A DNA stretch of 64,000 bases from UBA4479 sp963974935 (GTDB lineage: Bacteria; Pseudomonadota; Alphaproteobacteria; Rhodospirillales; Casp-alpha2). The stretch spans positions 62,001-126,000 of the forward strand of contig CAXBEV010000009.1 in NCBI GenBank assembly GCA_963974935.1, read 5' to 3'. How positions within the stretch are numbered: position 1 is the stretch's first letter; every line of letters begins with the position of its first letter. This document shows, piece after piece, positions 32,158 to 40,360 of the stretch. Under the pieces are notes generated by a model that saw nothing but the letters and a program-made list of their open reading frames with translations, searched no databases and had not been told where the DNA came from. A program made the translations under genes and the position numbers.

Positions 32158-33183
32158 CTAAGCGTCGGCTAATCGGCGCACCTCGTTCAGTACACTCGAT
32201 TTCACAGGGACACCGTCGATCAACGCCTGTGTGCGCAACGACTGCTCACGCTCGCCGGCCATGATCACCGGGTGATTGGAATCCGCTGCGGGTGTGGCGT
32301 GAATGGTATCTCGAAATCGTCCCATCGCCGCCAAGAACGCGTCGATGCCGATCAGGCGTCCGGCATCGATAAACAAAAAGAAATGACCGACATGTTGCGG
32401 CTGATCGATGGCGTCACTCCACGAGCCGACCTTGTCCAACGACGCGGCGCCGTTCATCACGTTGGCCAGAATATCGACCCCCATGGACAGGCCTGATCCC
32501 TTGTGGCCACCAACGGCGACCAGCAGGCCGTCCAGTGCGCGGGCAGGGTCGGTGGTTGGCTGACCGTCTGCATCCACAGCCCAGCCGGGCGGGATGGTTT
32601 CGCCAGCATCGCGGGCCATGCGAATTTTGCCGCGCGCGGCCACGCTCATCGCCATATCCAACATGAAATGCGGCGCATCGGGGCAAGGGGCAGCAATACA
32701 AATCGGGTTATTGCCGATCCGCGCTGCCGACCCGCCAAACGGCGGCATCGTCGCAGACGCGCCGGTACCGGCGACCATCACATAGCCGGCGTCAACGGCT
32801 TTAAGCGCGTACGGAATCATCGCACCAAGGTGATTGCTGGCATGACAACCGACATAAGCAATACCGGTCTTCGCCGCCATCTTGAGGCCAGCCCGCACCG
32901 CCGCCTCTGCAACCACCGGGCCCAAAGCGTTCCGACCGTCGACCATCGCCAGCGCAGCGGCCCGATGCTCCAACACCGGCACCGCCAACGGGTCGACCGC
33001 GCCATTCGTCAGCCGCTCAATATACGTCGATAGCCGCAACACGCCGTGTGTCGGGATACCCACCATGTCGCCTTCAATCAGTACACGACTGACGCTCGCC
33101 GCATCGGCATCCCGCATGCCGGCACGGCGCAGCGCTTTATTGGAAAGCGCAGTTAAGTCGTCAACGGCAATACGTTCGTGCAG
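32158..33183 (-). CDS. LDH2-family (malate/lactate/ureidoglycolate) NAD(P)-dependent dehydrogenase
   Basis: An oxidoreductase of the Ldh2/AllD/ComC family. Seen are GIPTHGVLRLSTY, ASNHLGAMIPYAL (the His of SNH is the family's catalytic acid), PPFGGSAARIGNNPICIAAP, FMLDMAMSV, GKIRMARD, PTTDPARALDG and GGHKGSGLSMGVDIL. The first ATG (33117) would remove the conserved first helix. Translating further upstream in frame gives HERIAVDDLTALSNKALRRAG, which matches the family's N-terminus, up to a stop at about 33210. The only usable start there is a CTG at 33181-33183, with GAGGA exactly seven bases upstream; it gives about 341 residues. Substrate unknown. Confidence 0.82.
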   Translation of the reverse strand: MHERIAVDDLTALSNKALRRAGMRDADAASVSRVLIEGDMVGIPTHGVLRLSTYIERLTNGAVDPLAVPVLEHRAAALAMVDGRNALGPVVAEAAVRAGLKMAAKTGIAYVGCHASNHLGAMIPYALKAVDAGYVMVAGTGASATMPPFGGSAARIGNNPICIAAPCPDAPHFMLDMAMSVAARGKIRMARDAGETIPPGWAVDADGQPTTDPARALDGLLVAVGGHKGSGLSMGVDILANVMNGAASLDKVGSWSDAIDQPQHVGHFFLFIDAGRLIGIDAFLAAMGRFRDTIHATPAADSNHPVIMAGEREQSLRTQALIDGVPVKSSVLNEVRRLADA

Positions 33184-33204
33184 GGGATTGTCCTCAGCTT
33201 GCGT

Positions 33205-34047
33205 TTAACGTTGAGCCCCGTTCAGGGTCCAGTCGTAGTCATAGTCGTCGATGTCATCTGTCTTTTCCAGCGCCGCTTTGCGGGCACCCTCGGCATACAT
33301 CCGCAAATGCTGAAGCACACCTTGTTCGGAATCGCCAAAATCCGCCTGAAACCAATCATAGATCGACGAGACAATGATTGTACCGCCGTTCAACCGAAGC
33401 CCGCGATCCGAATTGATATAGGCCTTAGCATTTTGCGTCAGAACCGCGTCCATATCACCGGCGACGTACGCCCGATTGATCAAATCAGGGCAGCCGACGG
33501 ATGCACAGTTCACCGCATAGTGGATGCGGTTATCCTGCCAGATCGGGCGCAGAATTCGGTGTTCGATATCATCCAGACTGACCGGCGTGCCGGCAACCTC
33601 GATCAATTTTTTGCCCCACGGTCCATCGGCGAACAAGCCGGGCGTGATGTCAATGTCACGGATCGTCTCAACAGGATAATGATCAAGAATCACCTTTACC
33701 GTCAGCGCGTTATACAGATTGATCCAAAACGCCTGCTGCTCACCTCGGTTCAAGGTCGCGACGGGAATCGTCGACAACGCCTTAAGATACGCGTCTAAAG
33801 CGCTGCGGTCTGCGTCCGACACGCCGCCGTAATCGAACCGATTCAAGCCGGTCGGGTTATCTTTCACGTAGATTTTGAGGAACCCATCCCAGGCGCTGTG
33901 ATCAACCTGCGCCGTCGACGCCGGATCGTGCGCCGTCCAGATTTTCCAAAGCTCCGCCTTCGGCGCCGCATGGGCGGGCGTCATGGTGAGCATCAGCATG
34001 CCTAAAAAAAAGCTGATCAGCGTCAATGGTGCGCTTTTCGATTTCAT
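33205..34047 (-). CDS. DUF547 domain protein, exported
   Basis: A 280-residue exported protein; the signal peptide (LTLISFFLGMLMLTMTPAHA) is followed by a DUF547 domain with FWINLYNALTVKVILDHYP, LDDIEHRILRP, NRIHYAVNCASVGCPDLI and QNAKAYIN. The conserved Cys and His residues suggest a transglutaminase/papain-like fold, but no activity has been shown for the family to my knowledge. The ATG at 34047 starts the signal peptide; a GTG at 34083 overlapping the lrp stop is the alternative. It is 33 bases downstream of the Lrp-type regulator gene and 21 bases upstream of the LDH2 gene, all on the minus strand. Confidence 0.85.
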   Translation of the reverse strand: MKSKSAPLTLISFFLGMLMLTMTPAHAAPKAELWKIWTAHDPASTAQVDHSAWDGFLKIYVKDNPTGLNRFDYGGVSDADRSALDAYLKALSTIPVATLNRGEQQAFWINLYNALTVKVILDHYPVETIRDIDITPGLFADGPWGKKLIEVAGTPVSLDDIEHRILRPIWQDNRIHYAVNCASVGCPDLINRAYVAGDMDAVLTQNAKAYINSDRGLRLNGGTIIVSSIYDWFQADFGDSEQGVLQHLRMYAEGARKAALEKTDDIDDYDYDWTLNGAQR

Positions 34048-34079
34048 TGTCCAACCTACACTTTTCAAACAACCAAACG

Positions 34080-34553
34080 TCACCCCGAGACCGGCAGCGC
34101 GGTCCGATACACGACCTGCTTCAGCGCGAAGCTCGATTTAATGCTGCTGACCCCTGGGAACTTAGTGAGGTGTCGCATCAGAAAACGCTCGTACGCCTGA
34201 AGGTCACGGGTCACGACGCGTAGTAGATAGTCACTGTCGCCAGTCATCAAGTAACACTCCATCACTTCCGGGAGAGCGCGGATGCTGTCTTCGAAGGTTT
34301 CCAACGCATGTTCGATCTGTTTTTCCAAACTGACCATCACAAACACGCTGACCGGCAAGCCAACGGCTTCTTGATCCACAAGGGCGGCGTAGCCCTTGAT
34401 CACACCGTCATCTTCGAGCGCACGGACCCGGCGCAAGCACGGTGACGGCGACAGCCCGGCTTCGTGGGCAAGCTCGACATTGCTCAACCGGGCGTTCGCC
34501 TGCAGGGCGGCGAGGATTTTCTGATCAATCGCATCCAGGGCTTGAATTGGCAC
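34080..34553 (-). CDS. Lrp/AsnC-family transcription regulator
   Basis: A 157-residue feast/famine regulator. The N-terminal helix-turn-helix reads LDAIDQKILAALQANARLSNVELAHEAGLSPSPCLRRVRALEDDGVIKGY, and the C-terminal RAM (ligand-binding) domain includes EVMECYLMTGDSDYLLRVV and the PGVSSIKSSFALKQVVY strand. Such proteins bind amino acids or 2-oxo acids and usually control themselves and a neighbouring gene. It is divergent from the E1-like enzyme gene, with a very AT-rich 122-base region between them. In Pseudomonas putida the similar pair mdeR and mdeB handles methionine-derived 2-oxobutyrate; that parallel is inference. The start is GTG, with AGGG six bases upstream. Confidence 0.9.
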   Translation of the reverse strand: MPIQALDAIDQKILAALQANARLSNVELAHEAGLSPSPCLRRVRALEDDGVIKGYAALVDQEAVGLPVSVFVMVSLEKQIEHALETFEDSIRALPEVMECYLMTGDSDYLLRVVTRDLQAYERFLMRHLTKFPGVSSIKSSFALKQVVYRTALPVSG

Positions 34554-34623
34554 AAATGACCCTATTATTCAGATATTTTAAAGTTTTATTGCTAAATTAT
34601 GCCCCGTAACAACTGACTTCGCA

Positions 34624-34652
34624 ATGACCTGTTTTTGCTGATCGGCTATAGT
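34624..34652 (+). promoter_or_regulatory. probable promoter of the E1-like transketolase gene
   Basis: ATGACC and TATAGT are separated by 17 bases, giving a predicted transcript start near 34659, 17 bases before the ATG. It lies in the AT-rich divergent region shared with the Lrp-type regulator gene and is the likely site of that regulator's control. Confidence 0.45.
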
Positions 34653-34675
34653 GACGGTTCACATAGGAGAATTTC

Positions 34676-36982
34676 ATGGCCCCGCTCGATATCACGCCGA
34701 TGACGAAAGCCGAGAAACTGCAGAGCCTCGAAGAACTCGCGCAAAAAGTTCTGTGGCTTTCCACGTGGACCATCCACCACGCCAATTTCGTCCGTGAAAA
34801 GCACGATGGACTCAAGGTTGGTGGTCACCAGGCATCCTGTGCCTCGTCGGTGGCGATCCTGACCGCGTTGTATATGTCGGCGCTGCGCCCAGAAGACCGC
34901 GTCGCCGTGAAGCCGCATGCGAGCCCGGTGTTTCATGCGATTCAATATTTATTCGGCCATCAGACCCAGGAAAATCTTGAAAACTTCCGCGCCTTCGGCG
35001 GCGCGCAGAGCTATCCGTCGCGCACCAAAGATGCCGACGACGTGGATATATCAACCGGGTCCGTCGGCATGGGGCCGGCAATGACGGTATTCATGTCGAT
35101 GGTCCAAGACTATCTACGCCGCCACAGCGATACCGTCGCAGCGCGCGATTCCGGCCGCATGGTGGCGCTCGTCGGTGATGCGGAAATGGACGAAGGCAAC
35201 ATGTACGAAGCTCTTTGGGAGGGTTGGAAGCACGGCCTTCGCAATTGCTGGTGGATCGTCGACTACAACCGACAAAGCCTGGATGGCGTCGTGCCCGATC
35301 AGATGTTCCGCCTGATCGACCGGGTGTTCCGCACCACGGGCTGGAACGTAATCACCCTCAAATACGGCAAGCGGATGATGGAGGCATTCGAAAAGCCCGG
35401 CGGCAAAACGCTGCGGCGCTGGATCAGCGAATGCCCGAACGATTTGTATGCGGCACTGACGTTCCGGGGCGGCGCGGCGTGGCGGGTGCAGTTGACCAAA
35501 GACCTGAGCCACGATGCCGATGCCATCCGCCTGATCGAGACCTATGGCGACGACGATTTACAGGGTTTGATGGCGAACCTCGGCGGGCACTGCATTGAAA
35601 CCTTGATGGAAGCCTTCGACGAAGCCGCCAAAGACGACACGCCGACATGCTTTATCGCCTATACCATCAAAGGCTGGGGCTTGCCGCTGGCCGGTCACAA
35701 AGACAATCACGCCGGCATTTTGAACGAACAACAGGTTACCGGCTTTCGTGACAAACTCGGCATCAAAGAAGGTGACGAGTGGGCGCCGTTTGCGGGCCTT
35801 GAAGACCGCGCCGCTGAGTTAACCCAAGTATTGGAGTCCGCGCCGTTCATCCGCGACGGTCGGCGCCGCTTTGAGGCGGCAAAAATTCCGGTGCCAAAAC
35901 ACCTTGAGATGCCGGCACAGGAACAGGCCTCGACCCAAGAAGCCTTTGGCAAAATTCTATATGCGCTCGCGGGGGACAAAAAGTCCGCGCTGGCAGACCG
36001 GATCGTCACCACGTCGCCCGACGTCACGCAATCCACCAACCTCGGCGGCTGGGTCAACCGGCGCGGCTTGTTCGCACGTGAAGACCGGCCAGATACCTTC
36101 CGCGCGCAGCAAGTGCCGTCGGCGCAAAAATGGGAATTCAAATCCGCCGGTCAGCACATGGAACTGGGCATCGCCGAAAACAACCTGTTTGTGATGCTCG
36201 CTGCCCTGGGCCTTTCGCATTCAATATTCGGCGAACGTCTGCTGCCCATCGGCACGCTGTATGACCCATTCATCGCGCGCGGCTTGGATGCGCTGAACTA
36301 CGCCTGTTATCAAGATGCGCGGTTTATGGTCGTCGCTACGCCGGCCGGCATCACGCTGGCCCCCGAAGGCGGCGCGCACCAGAGCGTATCCACACCGTTG
36401 ATCGGGATGGGCCAACCGGGGCTGACCTCGTTCGAGCCGGCGTTTGCCGACGAGTTGGCCGAGATCATGGCCTGGGGGTTTGAGCATATGCAGGCCGATG
36501 ACGGCGGCTCGGTCTATCTGCGCCTCTCGACACGCCAGATTGAACAGCCGAAACGTAAAATGACCGATGACCTTAGCGACGCGATCCGCAAAGGTGCCTA
36601 CTGGCGGCAAAAGCCCGCGAACACAAAGTCACCGGTGATCATCTACACCGGTGCCATTGCGCCCGAAGCCGAAGCGGCGGCGGCACAAATCAAAGGGGCC
36701 GGTCTGTTGGCGGTGACATCAGGGGATCGGTTGTTCGCGGATTGGCGTAAGCTGGGCCGGAAATCCTGGATTGCAGAATTACTCGACCAAGCCCCCAAAG
36801 GGCAGCCGTTGGTCACCGTCATGGACGGCCACCCGGCAGCGCTTGCATGGTTGGGGTCGGTCGACGGGCGTCAGGTTATCCCGCTCGGCGTCGACCGGTT
36901 CGGCCAGTGCGGCGATCTGCCGACACTTTATGCCGAGTACGGGATCGATACCGCAGCGATCACCGCGGCCACGAAATCGTAG
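34676..36982 (+). CDS. transketolase-like / AceE-type 2-oxoacid dehydrogenase E1, orphan
   Basis: A 768-residue thiamine-diphosphate enzyme resembling the homodimeric pyruvate dehydrogenase E1 (AceE). Seen are KVGGHQASCASSVAILTALY, VKPHASPVFHAIQYL, the Mg/ThDP motif GDAEMDEGN (from about 167) paired with VDYNRQ, a YTIKGWGLPLAGHKDNH segment, QHMELGIAENNLF (which includes the catalytic Glu) and DRFGQCGDLPTLYAEYGID near the end. AceE is about 890 residues; this protein lacks the N-terminal ~90 residues that in E. coli AceE help attach E1 to the E2 core. No E2 or E3 gene is present. It may act alone, or on another 2-oxo acid (MdeB-like 2-oxobutyrate is one candidate). AGGAG lies eight bases before the ATG. 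Confidence 0.85.
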   Translation: MAPLDITPMTKAEKLQSLEELAQKVLWLSTWTIHHANFVREKHDGLKVGGHQASCASSVAILTALYMSALRPEDRVAVKPHASPVFHAIQYLFGHQTQENLENFRAFGGAQSYPSRTKDADDVDISTGSVGMGPAMTVFMSMVQDYLRRHSDTVAARDSGRMVALVGDAEMDEGNMYEALWEGWKHGLRNCWWIVDYNRQSLDGVVPDQMFRLIDRVFRTTGWNVITLKYGKRMMEAFEKPGGKTLRRWISECPNDLYAALTFRGGAAWRVQLTKDLSHDADAIRLIETYGDDDLQGLMANLGGHCIETLMEAFDEAAKDDTPTCFIAYTIKGWGLPLAGHKDNHAGILNEQQVTGFRDKLGIKEGDEWAPFAGLEDRAAELTQVLESAPFIRDGRRRFEAAKIPVPKHLEMPAQEQASTQEAFGKILYALAGDKKSALADRIVTTSPDVTQSTNLGGWVNRRGLFAREDRPDTFRAQQVPSAQKWEFKSAGQHMELGIAENNLFVMLAALGLSHSIFGERLLPIGTLYDPFIARGLDALNYACYQDARFMVVATPAGITLAPEGGAHQSVSTPLIGMGQPGLTSFEPAFADELAEIMAWGFEHMQADDGGSVYLRLSTRQIEQPKRKMTDDLSDAIRKGAYWRQKPANTKSPVIIYTGAIAPEAEAAAAQIKGAGLLAVTSGDRLFADWRKLGRKSWIAELLDQAPKGQPLVTVMDGHPAALAWLGSVDGRQVIPLGVDRFGQCGDLPTLYAEYGIDTAAITAATKS

Positions 36983-36991
36983 AACAGCAGA

Positions 36992-37020
36992 GGGACGGCA
37001 GCGTTACTTGCCGCCGTCCC
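36992..37020. other. stem-loop between convergent genes
   Basis: GGGACGGC at 36992-36999 pairs with GCCGTCCC at 37013-37020. The right arm lies inside the C-terminal codons of the 125-residue protein gene. With no T-run on either side it is at best a weak bidirectional terminator. Confidence 0.4.
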
Positions 37021-37381
37021 AATCCAGCGACGTCTCAAGACGCGCGCGCAGCGTCTTCCAGATTTCCAGCTCGTCGGGATCGGCGTCCAGATCGTTATCG
37101 TCGATCAGCTGCTGCTCGTACGCCGCATGCTCATCGACCAAGCCGATCACTTCTTCGATCTGCGGCTTGGTGACATCTTCGAGCTTAACCTTGCCGTCAA
37201 ACAGCATGTCGGCCCGATCCATCATATCGAGCTTCTCCAACTCTTTATCGAGCTGCTTGTAGCGGTCTTTCCAAAGATTCCAGACCGAACTGTCAGGCAC
37301 ACCGCTGCCGTCGCGAACACGCTCGTTCAAAATGCCCATGAGGATCATGAACTCATGAACGGTGAAGCTGATGGTTTCCAT
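37004..37381 (-). CDS. conserved-looking 125-residue protein of unknown function
   Basis: A soluble, acidic, mostly helical protein (many Asp/Glu and Leu in heptad-like spacing, for example RYKQLDKELEKLDMMDRADM and EEVIGLVDEHAAYEQQLID), without signal peptide, membrane segment or Cys. It starts METISFTVHEFMILMGILNERV. I do not recognise the family. The length, composition and codon use match its neighbours. It is probably transcribed alone: the E1-like gene converges on it, and the peptide transporter operon behind it ends about 80 bases upstream of its start, on the same strand. It could be a last gene of that transporter operon, but the gap is large. Confidence 0.6.
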   Translation of the reverse strand: METISFTVHEFMILMGILNERVRDGSGVPDSSVWNLWKDRYKQLDKELEKLDMMDRADMLFDGKVKLEDVTKPQIEEVIGLVDEHAAYEQQLIDDNDLDADPDELEIWKTLRARLETSLDWDGGK

Positions 37382-37461
37382 AATCGGCTCATTTCCGTTG
37401 CAGTTGGCGCCCTTATAAAAGGTTCATGCGCCCGGATCAAACGCGGGATCAATCGGTGGGA

Positions 37462-38460
37462 TTAAGGCGCGTCGTTCAAATGACACGCCGACCATCGGTC
37501 GGGGGCGATTTCGCGGAGCACCGGGCGCTCGGTGGAACAACGCGCCATGGCGTGCGGGCAGCGCGGATGGAAATGGCAGCCGGGCGGCGGGTCCAAAGGT
37601 GATGGGATCTCGCCTTTGACCGGCGTGTAGTCGGTACCCCGTTGATCGAGCCGCGGCACCTCGTTCAACAGCGCTTGGGTATAGGGATGATTGGGGGCCT
37701 CAAACAACGCGTCGGTCTCAGCCACTTCGACGACGCGGCCCAGATACATGATCACGACCCGGTCCGAAATATGCTCGACCACCGACAAATCGTGCGAAAT
37801 AAACAAATACGTCAAATCAAGCTCGGTGCGCAGATCCATGAATAGGTTGATCACCTGAGCCTGGATCGACACGTCCAACGCAGCAATCGCTTCGTCGCAG
37901 ACCAGGAATTCTGGTTTCACCGCGAGCGCGCGGGCGATGCCGATCCGCTGACGCTGCCCACCCGAGAATTGATGCGGATACCGGCGCCGGTATTCCGGGT
38001 CCAAGCCGACGCGCTGCATGACGTCGCAGACATAATCTTCCATCTCGGCGGATTTGATGATGCCATGCATCACCGGTGCTTCGCCGATGATATCCAATAC
38101 CCGCATCCGCGGGTTAAGGCTGGCGAACGGGTCTTGGAAAATCATTTGGATTTCCAACGCCGCACGCCGAAATTCCGCTGACGACATTTTCGTCAGGTCC
38201 GTGCCCTTATAGGAAATGCTACCCGACGTCGGCGGAATGATGCCGGCAATCATGCGGCCCAGGGTCGACTTGCCGCAGCCGGACTCGCCAACAAGCCCGA
38301 CCACACCGCCTTTTGGAATTTGTAGCGTCACACCATCGACGGCGTGCACGACTTCTTCACGCACATCTGCGCCAAATTTTTGCGCAAGCTTCGCCGCAAG
38401 ATCGAGACGCTTAACAAAATTCCGCGTCAGATTATCGACGTGCAACATAGCTTCGCTCAT
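37462..38460 (-). CDS. peptide-type ABC transporter ATP-binding protein (DppF/OppF-like)
   Basis: A 332-residue ATPase of a di/oligopeptide-type importer. Visible are Walker A GLVGESGCGKST, the Q-loop MIFQDPFASLNPRM, signature FSGGQRQRIGIARAL, Walker B FLVCDEAIAALDVS (canonical LLDEPT replaced by VCDEAIAALD), the switch LTYLFISHDLSV and a C-terminal oligopeptide-transporter extension with a CxxHPRCPHAMARC-type iron-sulfur/Cys cluster near the end. The frame runs 31 codons further upstream, but the ATG at 38460 overlaps the preceding gene's stop (ATGA). Last gene of the SBP-permease-permease-ATPase-ATPase operon. Confidence 0.92.
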   Translation of the reverse strand: MSEAMLHVDNLTRNFVKRLDLAAKLAQKFGADVREEVVHAVDGVTLQIPKGGVVGLVGESGCGKSTLGRMIAGIIPPTSGSISYKGTDLTKMSSAEFRRAALEIQMIFQDPFASLNPRMRVLDIIGEAPVMHGIIKSAEMEDYVCDVMQRVGLDPEYRRRYPHQFSGGQRQRIGIARALAVKPEFLVCDEAIAALDVSIQAQVINLFMDLRTELDLTYLFISHDLSVVEHISDRVVIMYLGRVVEVAETDALFEAPNHPYTQALLNEVPRLDQRGTDYTPVKGEIPSPLDPPPGCHFHPRCPHAMARCSTERPVLREIAPDRWSACHLNDAP

Positions 38461-39452
38461 ACGCCGATCTCCTCGTCTGCGTCCAGATGCGGATGCACGC
38501 ATCGGATCGCGCGACCGGGTACCGGCTCGGTGATCTGCGGCTCGATGAGGCAAGCGTCATCAGCTTTCGGACAACGAGCTTGGAAAGTGCAGCCCTGCGG
38601 CAGATTCAATAACGACGGTGCCATACCCGGAATTTGATACAAGCGCTGCCCCCGCGTGTTGTGTCCTGGGACCGAGCCTAGAAGCCCGCGTGTGTAAGGG
38701 TGCACCGGGTGATCGAGCACGTCGCTGATCGCGCCTTGCTCGACTATGCGACCGCCGTACATCACGGAAATACGGTCCGCCAAACCGGCGACAACGGCGA
38801 GATCGTGGGTAATCCAAATCATCGACGTGCCGGTCTCGCTACACAGCTTTTGTGCTTCAAACAGGATTTGCCCCTGAATCGTCACGTCGAGCGCCGTCGT
38901 CGGCTCGTCGGCGATGATCAGGTCGGGCTTATTCAATAGCGCAATAGCGATCGCGACGCGTTGGCGCATACCGCCCGAAAACTGATGCGGATAGGAACGC
39001 AACCGCTCGTCCGGTGCCGGAATACCGACTTGGCCGAGCGCATCGCGAGCGCGGGCCAAGGCATCGGCTTTGCTGACGCTGGAATCGTGCGCCTTGATGG
39101 TTTCGACCATTTGCGTATCGACGCGCAGCACCGGGTTCAGGGTCATCATCGGGTCTTGGAAAATCATCGCGATCCGGTTACCGCGCAACTGCCGCAGGTC
39201 TTCGTCCGGCAACGTCAACAGATTTTTGCCCTGGAATAATACCTGGCCCGACACAACACGCCCCGGTGAGTCAACCAAACCGATGATCGAAAACCCGGTC
39301 ACGGATTTACCCGACCCAGATTCCCCAACCAAGCCGATCACCTCGCCTTTATCGACAGTAAAACTGACGTCGTCGACCGCCTTGGCCACACCGGCCTTGG
39401 TGAAAAAGTGCGTTTTCAGATTGCGCACTTCGAGGGTCGGTGCGGCGCTCAT
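38457..39452 (-). CDS. peptide-type ABC transporter ATP-binding protein (DppD/OppD-like)
   Basis: A 331-residue ATPase with Walker A GLVGESGSGKSVTG, Q-loop AMIFQDPMMTLNP, signature FSGGMRQRVAIAIALL, Walker B DLIIADEPTTALDVT, and MIWITHDLAVVAGLADR. The C-terminal Cys-containing oligopeptide-transporter extension (CTFQARCPKADDAC) is present. The paired DppD/DppF ATPases form the heterodimeric motor of the importer. The ATG overlaps the DppC-like permease stop by four bases, and its own stop overlaps the next ATPase gene. Confidence 0.93.
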   Translation of the reverse strand: MSAAPTLEVRNLKTHFFTKAGVAKAVDDVSFTVDKGEVIGLVGESGSGKSVTGFSIIGLVDSPGRVVSGQVLFQGKNLLTLPDEDLRQLRGNRIAMIFQDPMMTLNPVLRVDTQMVETIKAHDSSVSKADALARARDALGQVGIPAPDERLRSYPHQFSGGMRQRVAIAIALLNKPDLIIADEPTTALDVTIQGQILFEAQKLCSETGTSMIWITHDLAVVAGLADRISVMYGGRIVEQGAISDVLDHPVHPYTRGLLGSVPGHNTRGQRLYQIPGMAPSLLNLPQGCTFQARCPKADDACLIEPQITEPVPGRAIRCVHPHLDADEEIGV

Positions 39453-40360
39453 TTCTGTAGCCTTGGGTTCAGCACATCGCGCAATTGGTCGCCGACCAAA
39501 TTGATCGACACGATGGTGATCAGCAGTGCGATCCCCGGAAAAAAGCTGATCCAGTAGCGCCCGCTCATCATGTATTCAAAGCCGTTGGCGATTAGAAGGC
39601 CGAGCGACGGCTCGGTAATCGGCAGGCCGACGCCGAGGAAGCTCAATGTCGCCTCCAACGAAATCGCATGTGCTGTCTGCACGGTGCCAACGACGATCAA
39701 CGGCGGCAGGCAGTTCGGCAATAGGTGGCGAAACAAAATCCGTTTTTTGTCGAGACCGAGACAGACCGCGGCTTCGATATATTCTTTATTCCGCTCGACC
39801 AGCGCAGAGCCGCGCACGGTCCGCGCATAATACGCCCACTGCACCAAAACCAAGGCGATGATGACTTTGTCGACACCTTTGCCCAGCGCCGCAATCAAAA
39901 TCAGTGCCACCAAAATCGCCGGGAACGACAACTGAATATCGACGATCCGCATGATCATGGTATCCACCCGGCCACCGTAATAAGCGGCCATCAAGCCGAT
40001 CGAACTGCCGACACAAAGTGCGATCACACCGGACATTACGCCGACGCCCAAACTGATCCGAAGGCCATAGAACATGGAACTGAGCAAATCGCGCCCCGCA
40101 CCATCGGTGCCAAGCCAGAACGTTACCCCATCCACGCTGACGGACCCCGGCGGCAACTTGCCGTCGAAGATACTGACCTTCGCCAGGTCATACGGATCGG
40201 TCGGCGAGATGAACGGCGCGAACAAGGCGATGAAGACAATCACCAACAGCACTGCTAACGCGACCATGGCGATTGCGCTATCGCTGTAGTCCGACATAAA
40301 GCGGTGCAACGGCGTTTCAACTGGCGCCAGATTAGGATCATGTTTTACGGTTTCGCTCAT
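39449..40360 (-). CDS. peptide-type ABC transporter permease (DppC-like)
   Basis: A 303-residue inner-membrane permease of the DppC/OppC type with an N-terminal anchor (ALAVLLVIVFIALFAPF), a periplasmic segment typical of the family (GTDGAGRDLLSSMFYGLRISLGVG) and the EAA loop SALVERNKEYIEAAVCLGLDKKRILFRHLLPN, which contacts the ATPases. The LGVGLPITEPSLGLLI block near the C-terminus is also characteristic. Overlaps of four bases with both neighbouring operon genes. Confidence 0.93.
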   Translation of the reverse strand: MSETVKHDPNLAPVETPLHRFMSDYSDSAIAMVALAVLLVIVFIALFAPFISPTDPYDLAKVSIFDGKLPPGSVSVDGVTFWLGTDGAGRDLLSSMFYGLRISLGVGVMSGVIALCVGSSIGLMAAYYGGRVDTMIMRIVDIQLSFPAILVALILIAALGKGVDKVIIALVLVQWAYYARTVRGSALVERNKEYIEAAVCLGLDKKRILFRHLLPNCLPPLIVVGTVQTAHAISLEATLSFLGVGLPITEPSLGLLIANGFEYMMSGRYWISFFPGIALLITIVSINLVGDQLRDVLNPRLQK

